From positions 11,636 through 23,003 of the forward strand of contig DORI01000126.1 in NCBI GenBank assembly GCA_003512365.1: 11,368 nucleotides of DNA, written 5' to 3'. Positions 1-6,666 of the stretch are shown here, in pieces (position 1 is the stretch's first letter; every line of letters starts with the position of its first letter). This DNA comes from Crocinitomicaceae bacterium. Its GTDB lineage: Bacteria > Bacteroidota > Bacteroidia > Flavobacteriales_D > Crocinitomicaceae. The position numbers and the translations under genes are program-made. The notes below the pieces were generated by a model that was not told the origin of the DNA, did no database searches, and saw only the letters and a list, made by a program, of their open reading frames with translations.

Positions 1-2
1 GG

Positions 3-44
3 TTCCAAGGATCAGAAGACTATGCTGACAACCTTGATAATTAA
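3..44 (+). CDS. possible 3' end of a rightward gene (partial)
   Basis: From base 3 an open frame reads an acidic tail (FQGSEDYADNLDN) and stops at TAA 42-44. The composition is more protein-like than the competing frame 1, which reads to a TAA at 49-51. A rightward gene ending here would be convergent with the leftward gene ending at 180, and the intervening bases look non-coding. Only 13 residues are visible, so no function can be given, and the frame choice is an inference. Confidence 0.3.
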   Translation, partial: FQGSEDYADNLDN

Positions 45-101
45 AGTGTAAAAGCTATTTTTTGTTTTAAGATTTATTATTATTTTTCCATTCAATTGTC
101 A

Positions 102-124
102 GAACAGTTATTCAAAAACTGTTT
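102..124. terminator. weak inverted repeat between convergent genes
   Basis: The arms at 102-109 and 117-124 pair over 8 bp, including one G-T pair, around a 7-nt loop (110-116). The repeat lies between the probable end of a rightward gene and the end of the leftward gene at 180, where a bidirectional terminator would be expected. No clean T-run follows either arm and the stem is AT-rich, so the terminator reading is tentative. Confidence 0.25.
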
Positions 125-179
125 CATCAATAGTATTCTCGTTTATGAGTTAGAAATTTGAAAAAGTAATTTTTTTTCT

Positions 180-1595
180 CTAGTTCAGGTAATACCTAAT
201 TTGAAAATTAACTCCAATCCAATACGGCACTATTTTAAATTGACTTGATTTATTAATTGCATTAAAGGATTTTTCTGAATTTATTGAACTACGTATTGAA
301 AATTTCTCTGTCATGAAGTATTCCAAACCTAATCCCAATCCACCACCTATTAACCAATTGTTAGAAATTGGCATTAAATTTTTTCTATTTGAAACAAATC
401 CAAGCGTTTCGATAGTGGAAAAGGCATTTGTAACCCAATAGGCAGAAAATCCAGCAGAAAACGAAATTTTGAAATTTTCTGTTCGAATGCCATAATCAAG
501 GGTTAATGGGAATTTCAAGAATTGTAAATTAATTTTATTTACATAGCTAAAAGTATCTTCGGATAATTCATCTAAATTGAATTCATTCTCTTCTGAGTCA
601 TCTATATTGTCTGTAAATTCTTGATCTGAAAAATATTGCTCATCGAACGCAGTATTAAACGATATTAAATTTGAAGAGGTGTCTACTGCAACATAACAAG
701 ATTGGGAATGATATGTTGAACGGTAATTAACTTTGTTAATTCCAGTATTCAAAAAATATTTTTCATTAATTCGAACACCAATATTAATCCCAAAGCTAGG
801 TGAAATTATTCCAGTTTCATTTTCTTTTAAAGATTTGTAAAAGGCTTCCGAGGCACTAATATTAGATAGGCTACGGTGACTATATGTTGGAGAGAAATCG
901 AGACTGAGGAAAAGTAAATTTTTTACAGGACGGAAACTATCATTTTTTTTCATCATATTTAATTTGGAATCTTTATTTAGATTCAATTGAGAAATATTTT
1001 TCGAGAGCATCAATCTTGTTGATAAAGGCTTTAGAAAATTAAGCACGTGGATTGAGTCATTCAATTCTCTTTGTATTTTTGCTAAATTTTTTTCTTTCAC
1101 AGGTGCATTCGCTTCCGTCATAACAGAGGAATTTTTAAAATTAAATTTGCCTTGGTTGAATTTTTTATCCAAAATGGGTATTAAAAGCGTTGATGTTGAA
1201 TTAATTTTTTGATTATTTGTCAATAAATTGTTTTTCAAAAGTGAGGGATTAAGATTATTTCTAAAAACATCAATTTTTAATTTTGCTCGAGCCTTACTTG
1301 TGTTAACTGTATTTTTTTTAGTTTTTATTTTACTTGGAAACTTTGCCGAATTATTTTTTGAGATTTTATGGATTAAACGCTCTGATGAGTCTAATGTAGA
1401 AAAAATGATAAGTACAATTGGAATGAAGATAATAATTAATGAACTTAATAAAAACAAAAAATTTCTTTTTCGTTTTTTTTCTCGGAACTTCAGTTCATTA
1501 TTTATCTGATTCCATAATTTGCTGTCAGGGATTTTATTTTCAGATAGAAGTTTTTCTTTAATATCTGAATCAAAAAAATCTTTGTCTAATTTCAT
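180..1595 (-). CDS. one-TM, linker and outer-membrane beta-barrel protein; candidate anti-sigma or sigma partner
   Basis: This is a 471-aa protein. Residues 1-45 are charged and have no signal peptide, as expected for a cytoplasmic head. Residues 46-67 form one strong hydrophobic helix. Residues 68 to about 222 are a Lys/Asn/Ser-rich, probably disordered linker. From about 225 to the end, alternating polar and aromatic strands (for example FLSLDFSPTYSH and the terminal VNFQIRYYLN) resemble a PorT/OMP_b-brl type barrel. Its start overlaps the stop of the ECF sigma gene by 4 bp (ATGA), so the two are co-translated. In Bacteroidota, one-TM proteins encoded directly after an ECF sigma factor are often anti-sigma factors or envelope partners. 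That role here is inference: I see no zinc-binding anti-sigma motif or FecR-like domain. The last residue is Asn, not the usual aromatic of a barrel. Confidence 0.75.
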   Translation of the reverse strand: MKLDKDFFDSDIKEKLLSENKIPDSKLWNQINNELKFREKKRKRNFLFLLSSLIIIFIPIVLIIFSTLDSSERLIHKISKNNSAKFPSKIKTKKNTVNTSKARAKLKIDVFRNNLNPSLLKNNLLTNNQKINSTSTLLIPILDKKFNQGKFNFKNSSVMTEANAPVKEKNLAKIQRELNDSIHVLNFLKPLSTRLMLSKNISQLNLNKDSKLNMMKKNDSFRPVKNLLFLSLDFSPTYSHRSLSNISASEAFYKSLKENETGIISPSFGINIGVRINEKYFLNTGINKVNYRSTYHSQSCYVAVDTSSNLISFNTAFDEQYFSDQEFTDNIDDSEENEFNLDELSEDTFSYVNKINLQFLKFPLTLDYGIRTENFKISFSAGFSAYWVTNAFSTIETLGFVSNRKNLMPISNNWLIGGGLGLGLEYFMTEKFSIRSSINSEKSFNAINKSSQFKIVPYWIGVNFQIRYYLN

Positions 1596-2158
1596 AATTC
1601 TGCGTATTCTAAACGGGATAGCGATAACTCCATTTTTTTGATTTGTTTTTTCAGGGAATTTCTTGCATCAAATAATTGTGATTTAGAAGTTCCTTCATTA
1701 ATATTCATCATTTCAGCAATTTCTTTATGAGAGTATCCTTCAACAACGTAAAGAAGAAAGACGGTTCGAGATTTATTGGGTAAACTATTGATTAATTCAA
1801 GAATGTCAGATTCTTGTAACAGATCAATTGCGTCAAATGATTCGGTTTTTAAATTGTAGGAGTTTTCAATAGGTATTAAATCTACTTTATTCATCCTGAT
1901 TTTATCGATTGCAGTGCGAACAAAAATTTTTTTAATCCAACCCGGTAACATATTTTTATTTTTGAGGTATTTCAAGTTTTCAAAAACCTTAATGAAAGAA
2001 TCTTGATAAATATCTTCAGCTTCAAATTTATTTTTTGCAAGTCTTAAACATAAGTTATACATTGGAATACAGAATAATTCGTAGAGCTCTTTTTGAGCTT
2101 TTTCATCTCTATTAACACAACGATTGACTAAATTTTCGTAAATTGAGATTGTTTTCAT
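1592..2158 (-). CDS. ECF-type RNA polymerase sigma-70 factor
   Basis: At 188 aa this has the usual ECF size and layout. Region 2 spans about residues 16-88 and includes the helix around AEDIYQDSFIKVFENL, which contacts core polymerase and melts the -10. A variable linker covers about 92-118. Region 4 spans about 120-174 with LPNKSRTVFLLYVVEGYSH followed by a helix-turn-helix (KEIAEMMNINEGTSKSQLF) that reads the -35 element. It should direct polymerase to a small regulon, often including its own promoter. It is the first gene of a leftward pair with the membrane/barrel protein that overlaps it by 4 bp, which suggests an envelope-signalling unit. The ATG at 2158 gives a normal N-terminus (MKTISIYENLVNRC) and lies 87 bp from the divergent cytochrome gene. 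Family assignment is firm; signal and targets are unknown. Confidence 0.93.
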   Translation of the reverse strand: MKTISIYENLVNRCVNRDEKAQKELYELFCIPMYNLCLRLAKNKFEAEDIYQDSFIKVFENLKYLKNKNMLPGWIKKIFVRTAIDKIRMNKVDLIPIENSYNLKTESFDAIDLLQESDILELINSLPNKSRTVFLLYVVEGYSHKEIAEMMNINEGTSKSQLFDARNSLKKQIKKMELSLSRLEYAEL

Positions 2159-2193
2159 TTATTATGAACAAGACGAAAATCCTGACCAAAAGG

Positions 2194-2222
2194 TTGGATT
2201 ACAATTTAATTTAATAAATTTA
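2194..2222 (+). promoter_or_regulatory. candidate promoter for the cytochrome lipoprotein gene
   Basis: On the plus strand TTGG (2194-2197) is followed after 17 nt by TAAATTTA (2215-2222), an approximate match to TTTG-N(17-19)-TAnnTTTG. Transcription would begin shortly before the ATG at 2246. The -7 box is the same palindromic octamer used by the opposing candidate. The -33 match is imperfect. Confidence 0.3.
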
Positions 2223-2245
2223 CACGTAATAATTAAATTTTCAAA
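2215..2245 (-). promoter_or_regulatory. candidate Bacteroidota-type promoter for the sigma-factor operon
   Basis: On the minus strand TTTG (2245-2242) is followed after 19 nt by TAAATTTA (2222-2215). This is close to the Bacteroidota consensus TTTG-N(17-19)-TAnnTTTG, with one mismatch in the -7 box. It would give a leader of roughly 45-55 nt before the ATG at 2158. The region is very AT-rich, so a chance match is possible. Confidence 0.35.
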
Positions 2246-2605
2246 ATGAGGTTTTGTTTTTTTTCTGTTTTGATTATACCAATTCTATTGATTGGTTGTA
2301 CGAAAGATAAAGTGAATAATTCGAATGATAACTCATGTAATTTGCCTAACGAAATTACATTTTCACAAAATGTCAGCCAAATTCTTGCTCAAAGTTGTTA
2401 CCCTTGTCACCAAACGCCTGGTTCAGGTGGAATAAATTTGGATAACTATCTCGACGTTAAAAATCAAGCATTGAGTGGACAACTTGTACATTCAATTTCT
2501 AATGATTCTTCTTACATAATCATGCCACCACCACCCATGAATGGTTTAGATTCTTGTCAAGCAAATACCATAAAAAAGTGGATTTCACAAGGGTGTAAAT
2601 TTTAA
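2246..2605 (+). CDS. mono-haem cytochrome c-like lipoprotein
   Basis: This is a 119-aa protein. Residues 1-17 are a lipoprotein signal peptide ending in the lipobox LIGC, with Cys18 as the lipidation site, so the ATG at 2246 is a good start. A single haem-binding CxxCH is present at 51-55 (CYPCH), and Met93 in the segment IIMPPPP is a plausible sixth ligand. The sequence around them (FSQNVSQILAQSCYPCH and a C-terminal KKWISQGC) matches the small cytochrome c-like domain often found in Bacteroidota and Planctomycetes (FSxxVxPILxxxCxxCH, then MPP, then a final helix with IxxWIxxG). It is probably a membrane-anchored electron carrier in the periplasm; the redox partner is unknown. Extra cysteines at 31, 104 and 117 could form a disulfide. 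It stands alone between two intergenic regions. Confidence 0.88.
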   Translation: MRFCFFSVLIIPILLIGCTKDKVNNSNDNSCNLPNEITFSQNVSQILAQSCYPCHQTPGSGGINLDNYLDVKNQALSGQLVHSISNDSSYIIMPPPPMNGLDSCQANTIKKWISQGCKF

Positions 2606-2737
2606 TCTCGTAAAGATTTAGTCAATCGCAATTATATATTTAATATATTTTGATACTTTCCTGAATTTATTTTTTCAAAAACCCAACCGTTTGCAATAAA
2701 ATTTAGTCTTTGTCATTAATTACGAAATTTTTGACTT

Positions 2738-5641
2738 ATGAAAAAAACTTTATTATTGCTTCTCTTGACCCAAATTAACATTTTTGTGCATGCACAATGG
2801 AAAAATACACAAATTGGTCAGGGAGATTTTTCGGCGTCTTTCAATGCTTTAACTAAAGACAATCAGGGAAATCTTTATTTTTGTGGTTACACTGTAAATA
2901 CCGATCAGAGTAGAGATATTTTGGTTGTTAAGACTAACTCTCAAGGAGATACTCTTTGGTCAAATGTGTACGATGGTCCTGCAAATGGAATGGATGAGGC
3001 AACAGCAATTGCTATCGATTTAAATGCAAATGTATACATTACGGGTTATCAAAGGGGTGCAGGAACTGGAACAGACATGGTTACCATAAAATATAATAAT
3101 GTCGGTTCTATTGAATGGATTAAATCGTATTTATCCTCTGTAAATTCGGATCAAACGGATAGGGGCAATTCTATAATAACTGACTTAAATGGAAATGTCT
3201 ATGTCACGGGACAATCAGATAGTGACCCTTCTTTGATTAATAATGATGATTATGTAACAATAAAGTATAACAGTTCTGGAATTCAACAGTGGTTAAGTGT
3301 GAAAAATGGCATTGGAAACGGAACTGATCGTCCAGTGAAAATAGTGCTTGATGGTCAAAATAATCCAATTGTCACTGGAAGATCATTTAATGGTTCTGAA
3401 GATGATTATTACACAATAAAATTAAATGGCTCCAATGGAAATTTGCTTTGGGAAAATTGGTTAGACAGAACACATTATGACAGACCAACAGATATGGTAA
3501 CAAACTTATCAAATGGAAATGTTTATGTAACTGGTCGCTCAAAAAACCTAACCTATGATTATGTAACTGTTGCTTATAATGCAAATGGAATTCAACTTTG
3601 GCAAGCTGTTTATGATTATATTGATGATGATAGGGCAACATGTATTAGTCTCACACCCAGTGGTGAAATTTTAGTGAGTGGACAATCTGATTTTGATTTA
3701 ACTGCAAATTTCAATTACAACATCACGACAGTTAAATATTCTGCAACTGGGATTCAACAATGGACACAAACATATGCAGGTCTAGCAGGTAATGATGATG
3801 TCCCTGTGGATATTGAATCAGACCTCAATGGTAATGTTTTTGTCTCTGGCGTCACAGATGCTCTTTCGGGTGCGTTAGTTCAAAATAACGGAATCCTCCT
3901 TGGATACAATCCAGTTGGACAATCATTATTCAACAAATCCTTTTCTTTTTCTACAAATAGCAATGATTTACATTCTTCAATGTTAGTTGCCTCCAATAAT
4001 GATATTGTAATTTGCGGAGCAAGTGAATTTATTCCAGTAAAACATGCAACTTTTATGAAGTACTCTAATTTGGGAACTGAAATATGGAGTAAAATTTATA
4101 TTGCAAAGGGTGATAATTCAAATAATAGTCACTCAATTGTTATTGATAACCAAGGAAACACTTATGTAGCAGGATACAGTGTCGAATATGGTTCAGATAG
4201 AAATCACTCCTTATTGAAAATAGATCCAAACGGTAATACTTTGTGGTTAAGAACATTGAACGGAACCTCAACTTCTGGAAGTCCAGATGAGGCTTATGGA
4301 ATTGCCATTGATGCTAGTGGTTTTATTTATGTTGGAGGATTTCTAAAGAATTCAGGAGTTTCATATGATATTGTTTTAGCCAAGTATAATTCAATTGGAG
4401 ATACTATCTGGACAAGAAAATATGATTATACAGTTGCAGGTGGAAGTGATAAAGCATTCAATTTAGCAATTGATGGTCAAGGAAATGTCTTTTTGACAGG
4501 ACGCAGCGATGGCGATCCAAGCGTGAACTCAAACACGGATGCCATTACATTGAAATATAATTCTCTAGGAAGTTTAATGTGGGTTCAACGTTATAATGGG
4601 ATAGCTAATGGCAGCGATCAAACGCGTCTAATTAAAGTCTCTTCATCCGGAAACGTTTATGTTGCTGGGAGGACTTTTAATGGTAGTAACAATGATGTTT
4701 TGGTAATTAAATACTCAAATTTAGGTATACAACAATGGGTTAGAACATTTGATGCGAATGGAGCAGATGAATCAATTTCTATGGATATTGATAATTCAGA
4801 GAATGTAATCATAACAGGTTTTACTCAATCTGGTTTAAATTCTGATACAAATATTTTGGTTCTCAAATACAACAGCTTGGGCACTCAACAATGGTCCCAA
4901 ACAATTGATGGTGCTGGCCATGGAAAAGATATAGGGAACAGTGTAGCAACAGATTTATCAGGTAATATTTTTGTTGCTGGTACTGTTGATAATGACAATC
5001 AAACAGCAACCTTGAATAATGATATTTTTACCGTGAAATTTGATGCTCTGGGTAATCAATTATGGGCTAAATTGTATAATAATGGATCTAATCTTGATGA
5101 TGAGGCAGAGGAAATAAAGGTTGATTCCTTCGGAGATATATATTTAACCGGAGCATCGGACAGCTTATCATCAACTGGTGAAATGTACGATTATATAGTT
5201 TTAAAATATTCATCAGATGGTACTTTAGTTTACCAATTTCGATATAACGGTGATGCAAATTCCAAGGATATTCCCAGTACCATTTGTTTAAACGGCTTGG
5301 AATTTTTTGTGAGTGGTGGCAGTCTTGATGACTCAGGAAATAAAAATTTGGTTACGATTAAACGATCAACAGACCCAAATGCGCACCTCAACGAGATTAT
5401 AGAGGAAGACATAGTACTTTTTCCAATTCCGGCAGAGAATTTTATCATGGTGGAATTAAAAGACGATTTTAAGATTTATGATTATAGCTTGATAAATATT
5501 CAAGGACAGTTAATTAAAAAAGAAAGAATTTTGGGGCCAAAATTATTAATAGACATTTCGGAATGTAATCCTGGTGTCTATTTAGTCAAATTTAATTATA
5601 AAAACGGCACCAATTTCACGTCGAGAATTATTAAAAAATAA
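2738..5641 (+). CDS. secreted SBBP-repeat beta-propeller protein with T9SS sorting domain
   Basis: This is a 967-aa protein. Residues 1-20 are a Sec signal peptide (KK, Leu run, ending HAQ). Residues about 25-880 are a tandem array of roughly 52-residue units, each with the pattern GNxYVTGxS...D.hhhhKYNxxGxxxWxxxY. I count 15 good copies plus one incomplete final copy, which is typical of SBBP/beta-propeller proteins and enough for two propellers. Residues about 890-967 are a type A T9SS C-terminal sorting domain (LFPIPAEN, then GQLI, then NPGVYLVKF, ending RIIKK). The protein should therefore cross the outer membrane by T9SS and be released or anchored at the surface. No enzymatic motif is visible, and the ligand is unknown; adhesion or polymer binding is only a guess. 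The next gene starts 10 bp downstream with no visible terminator, so co-transcription is possible. The 132-bp upstream gap shows no convincing promoter to me. Confidence 0.9.
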   Translation: MKKTLLLLLLTQINIFVHAQWKNTQIGQGDFSASFNALTKDNQGNLYFCGYTVNTDQSRDILVVKTNSQGDTLWSNVYDGPANGMDEATAIAIDLNANVYITGYQRGAGTGTDMVTIKYNNVGSIEWIKSYLSSVNSDQTDRGNSIITDLNGNVYVTGQSDSDPSLINNDDYVTIKYNSSGIQQWLSVKNGIGNGTDRPVKIVLDGQNNPIVTGRSFNGSEDDYYTIKLNGSNGNLLWENWLDRTHYDRPTDMVTNLSNGNVYVTGRSKNLTYDYVTVAYNANGIQLWQAVYDYIDDDRATCISLTPSGEILVSGQSDFDLTANFNYNITTVKYSATGIQQWTQTYAGLAGNDDVPVDIESDLNGNVFVSGVTDALSGALVQNNGILLGYNPVGQSLFNKSFSFSTNSNDLHSSMLVASNNDIVICGASEFIPVKHATFMKYSNLGTEIWSKIYIAKGDNSNNSHSIVIDNQGNTYVAGYSVEYGSDRNHSLLKIDPNGNTLWLRTLNGTSTSGSPDEAYGIAIDASGFIYVGGFLKNSGVSYDIVLAKYNSIGDTIWTRKYDYTVAGGSDKAFNLAIDGQGNVFLTGRSDGDPSVNSNTDAITLKYNSLGSLMWVQRYNGIANGSDQTRLIKVSSSGNVYVAGRTFNGSNNDVLVIKYSNLGIQQWVRTFDANGADESISMDIDNSENVIITGFTQSGLNSDTNILVLKYNSLGTQQWSQTIDGAGHGKDIGNSVATDLSGNIFVAGTVDNDNQTATLNNDIFTVKFDALGNQLWAKLYNNGSNLDDEAEEIKVDSFGDIYLTGASDSLSSTGEMYDYIVLKYSSDGTLVYQFRYNGDANSKDIPSTICLNGLEFFVSGGSLDDSGNKNLVTIKRSTDPNAHLNEIIEEDIVLFPIPAENFIMVELKDDFKIYDYSLINIQGQLIKKERILGPKLLIDISECNPGVYLVKFNYKNGTNFTSRIIKK
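2840..5377 (+). repeat. tandem array of about 15-16 SBBP protein repeats
   Basis: Within the secreted protein, units of about 50-55 codons recur. The most conserved core is a KYN-x-x-G-x-x-x-W strand preceded by a GN-V/I-Y/F-V-x-G strand. Copies diverge clearly at DNA level, so this is an old protein-level array and not a recent DNA duplication. Copy 7 (around 'GILLGYNPVGQSLF') has lost the tryptophan and copy 15 has Tyr in its place. Confidence 0.8.
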
Positions 5642-5651
5642 AAATAAAATT

Positions 5652-6665
5652 ATGAGAATTAAAAAAACAATGTCCTGTAAAGCAATTGAATATAATTGTA
5701 TTAGCGATTCATTTAATAAAAGCTACTTACCTAAAATAGGAGATGTAGCTCTATTCGAGGTCTTAGAAATTGGTAAACACAAAACTGTTCAACTATCAAA
5801 TAAAAGAAATGCAACTATTCTACAAGGGGACAAAATCCTTGGATCATTTGCAAATCGCTATGCAACAGCCCAATTTGAAGGTTATCTACCTGATCAGCCA
5901 ACTGAGATTTTGGATATTCTTGGGGCAGGGGGAGCAATTGGAATAGTGAAATCCAAGAATGCGGCTTTTCACGATATAGAACCTACCAAACTTAAGCTTT
6001 TAGGGTTTGCATTGGATGACAATCAACAAATCATTAATACGATATATAATCAGACCCAGAGAAAAGTTTTCAGAGGGGAGGTTCCTAATCAAGCCAAGGT
6101 TATTTTATCATTAGGTTCAACTATGGATAGTGGAAAAACTACATCAGCTGCCTATTTAGCAAGAGGAATAAAGAATAACAACAAAAAAGTGGCATTTATT
6201 AAACTAACAGGAACCTGTTATTCTAAAGATAAAGATTTAGTATATGATTGTGGTGCAGATATTTCAATTGATTTCATGGATGCCGGATTTCCATCTACTT
6301 TTTTAATAAATCTGTCAGATTTAAAAGACCTATATCAAACCTTACTCGATCAATTAATACCTCATAATCCTGATTATATTGTGATGGAGATTGCAGACGG
6401 ATTAGTACAAAAGGAAACGGAAGAATTAATTCGAGATGGAGATTTTATGAAAACTGTTAGTGATATAGTTTTATCTTGTGGAGATAGTTTGGCGGTATTT
6501 TGGGGAGTAGATTTTTTAAATAAATTGGGAAAAAAACCAACGGTCATCGCAGGAAGATTTACAATGAGTCCGCTATTAATTGATGAGGTTTCAAAAAGAG
6601 TCCCAATTCCAGTAAAAACACTTGAAGGTTTAATGGATAAGTCCATTATTCAGTTATTTTCGTAG
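5652..6665 (+). CDS. SIMIBI-class P-loop NTPase, distantly DUF1611/dethiobiotin synthetase/MobB-like
   Basis: This is a 337-aa cytoplasmic protein with no signal peptide or TM helix. Residues about 1-140 form a mixed-strand domain (GDVALFEVLEIG, GDKILGSFANRYATAQFEGY, then a glycine-rich GAGGAIG at 91-97) that I cannot assign. Residues about 147-335 are a P-loop domain. It has a Walker A of the GTxTxxGKT kind (GSTMDSGKTT, 155-164, Lys162), then a basic strand VAFIKLTGT with Lys184. A later acidic strand, DYIVMEIADG at 241-250, sits where dethiobiotin synthetases and MobB carry hhhhExxxG. This arrangement argues for a SIMIBI ATPase or ligase/kinase rather than an ABC or AAA protein; the substrate is unknown. 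It stops 1 bp before the ABC transporter gene, so the two probably act together. The ATG at 5652 is chosen, but Met7 (5670) is equally possible. It could be a DUF1611 relative, but its N-terminal domain looks different. Confidence 0.7.
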   Translation: MRIKKTMSCKAIEYNCISDSFNKSYLPKIGDVALFEVLEIGKHKTVQLSNKRNATILQGDKILGSFANRYATAQFEGYLPDQPTEILDILGAGGAIGIVKSKNAAFHDIEPTKLKLLGFALDDNQQIINTIYNQTQRKVFRGEVPNQAKVILSLGSTMDSGKTTSAAYLARGIKNNNKKVAFIKLTGTCYSKDKDLVYDCGADISIDFMDAGFPSTFLINLSDLKDLYQTLLDQLIPHNPDYIVMEIADGLVQKETEELIRDGDFMKTVSDIVLSCGDSLAVFWGVDFLNKLGKKPTVIAGRFTMSPLLIDEVSKRVPIPVKTLEGLMDKSIIQLFS

Positions 6666-6666
6666 A

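Noticed and set aside
1228..1509. 93-codon plus-strand ORF with hydrophobic product
   Set aside because: It lies wholly inside the opposite-strand barrel protein gene. Its hydrophobic, Phe-rich product is what the complement of Lys/Asn-rich codons gives.
2634..2648. Perfect AT-only inverted repeat after the cytochrome gene, considered as terminator
   Set aside because: The stem is made only of A-T pairs with one central base, so it would be very unstable, and such repeats are common by chance in this AT-rich DNA.
2690..2712. TTTG motifs upstream of the SBBP gene considered as a promoter
   Set aside because: The TTTG at 2690-2693 and the TAGTCTTTG at 2704-2712 are only 10 nt apart, not 17-19, so they do not form the Bacteroidota promoter pattern.
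3387..3641. 84-codon minus-strand ORF rich in His and Leu
   Set aside because: It is antisense to the SBBP repeats. The His/Leu/Asn bias is the mirror of repeated repeat codons, with no start context or domain.
2840..5377. Repeated DNA considered as CRISPR or recent tandem duplication
   Set aside because: The periodicity is at protein level (about 52 residues) with strongly diverged DNA and no constant repeat-spacer pattern.
6374..6646. 90-codon minus-strand ORF
   Set aside because: It lies entirely within the P-loop NTPase gene, whose frame carries the conserved motifs; it has no recognisable features.
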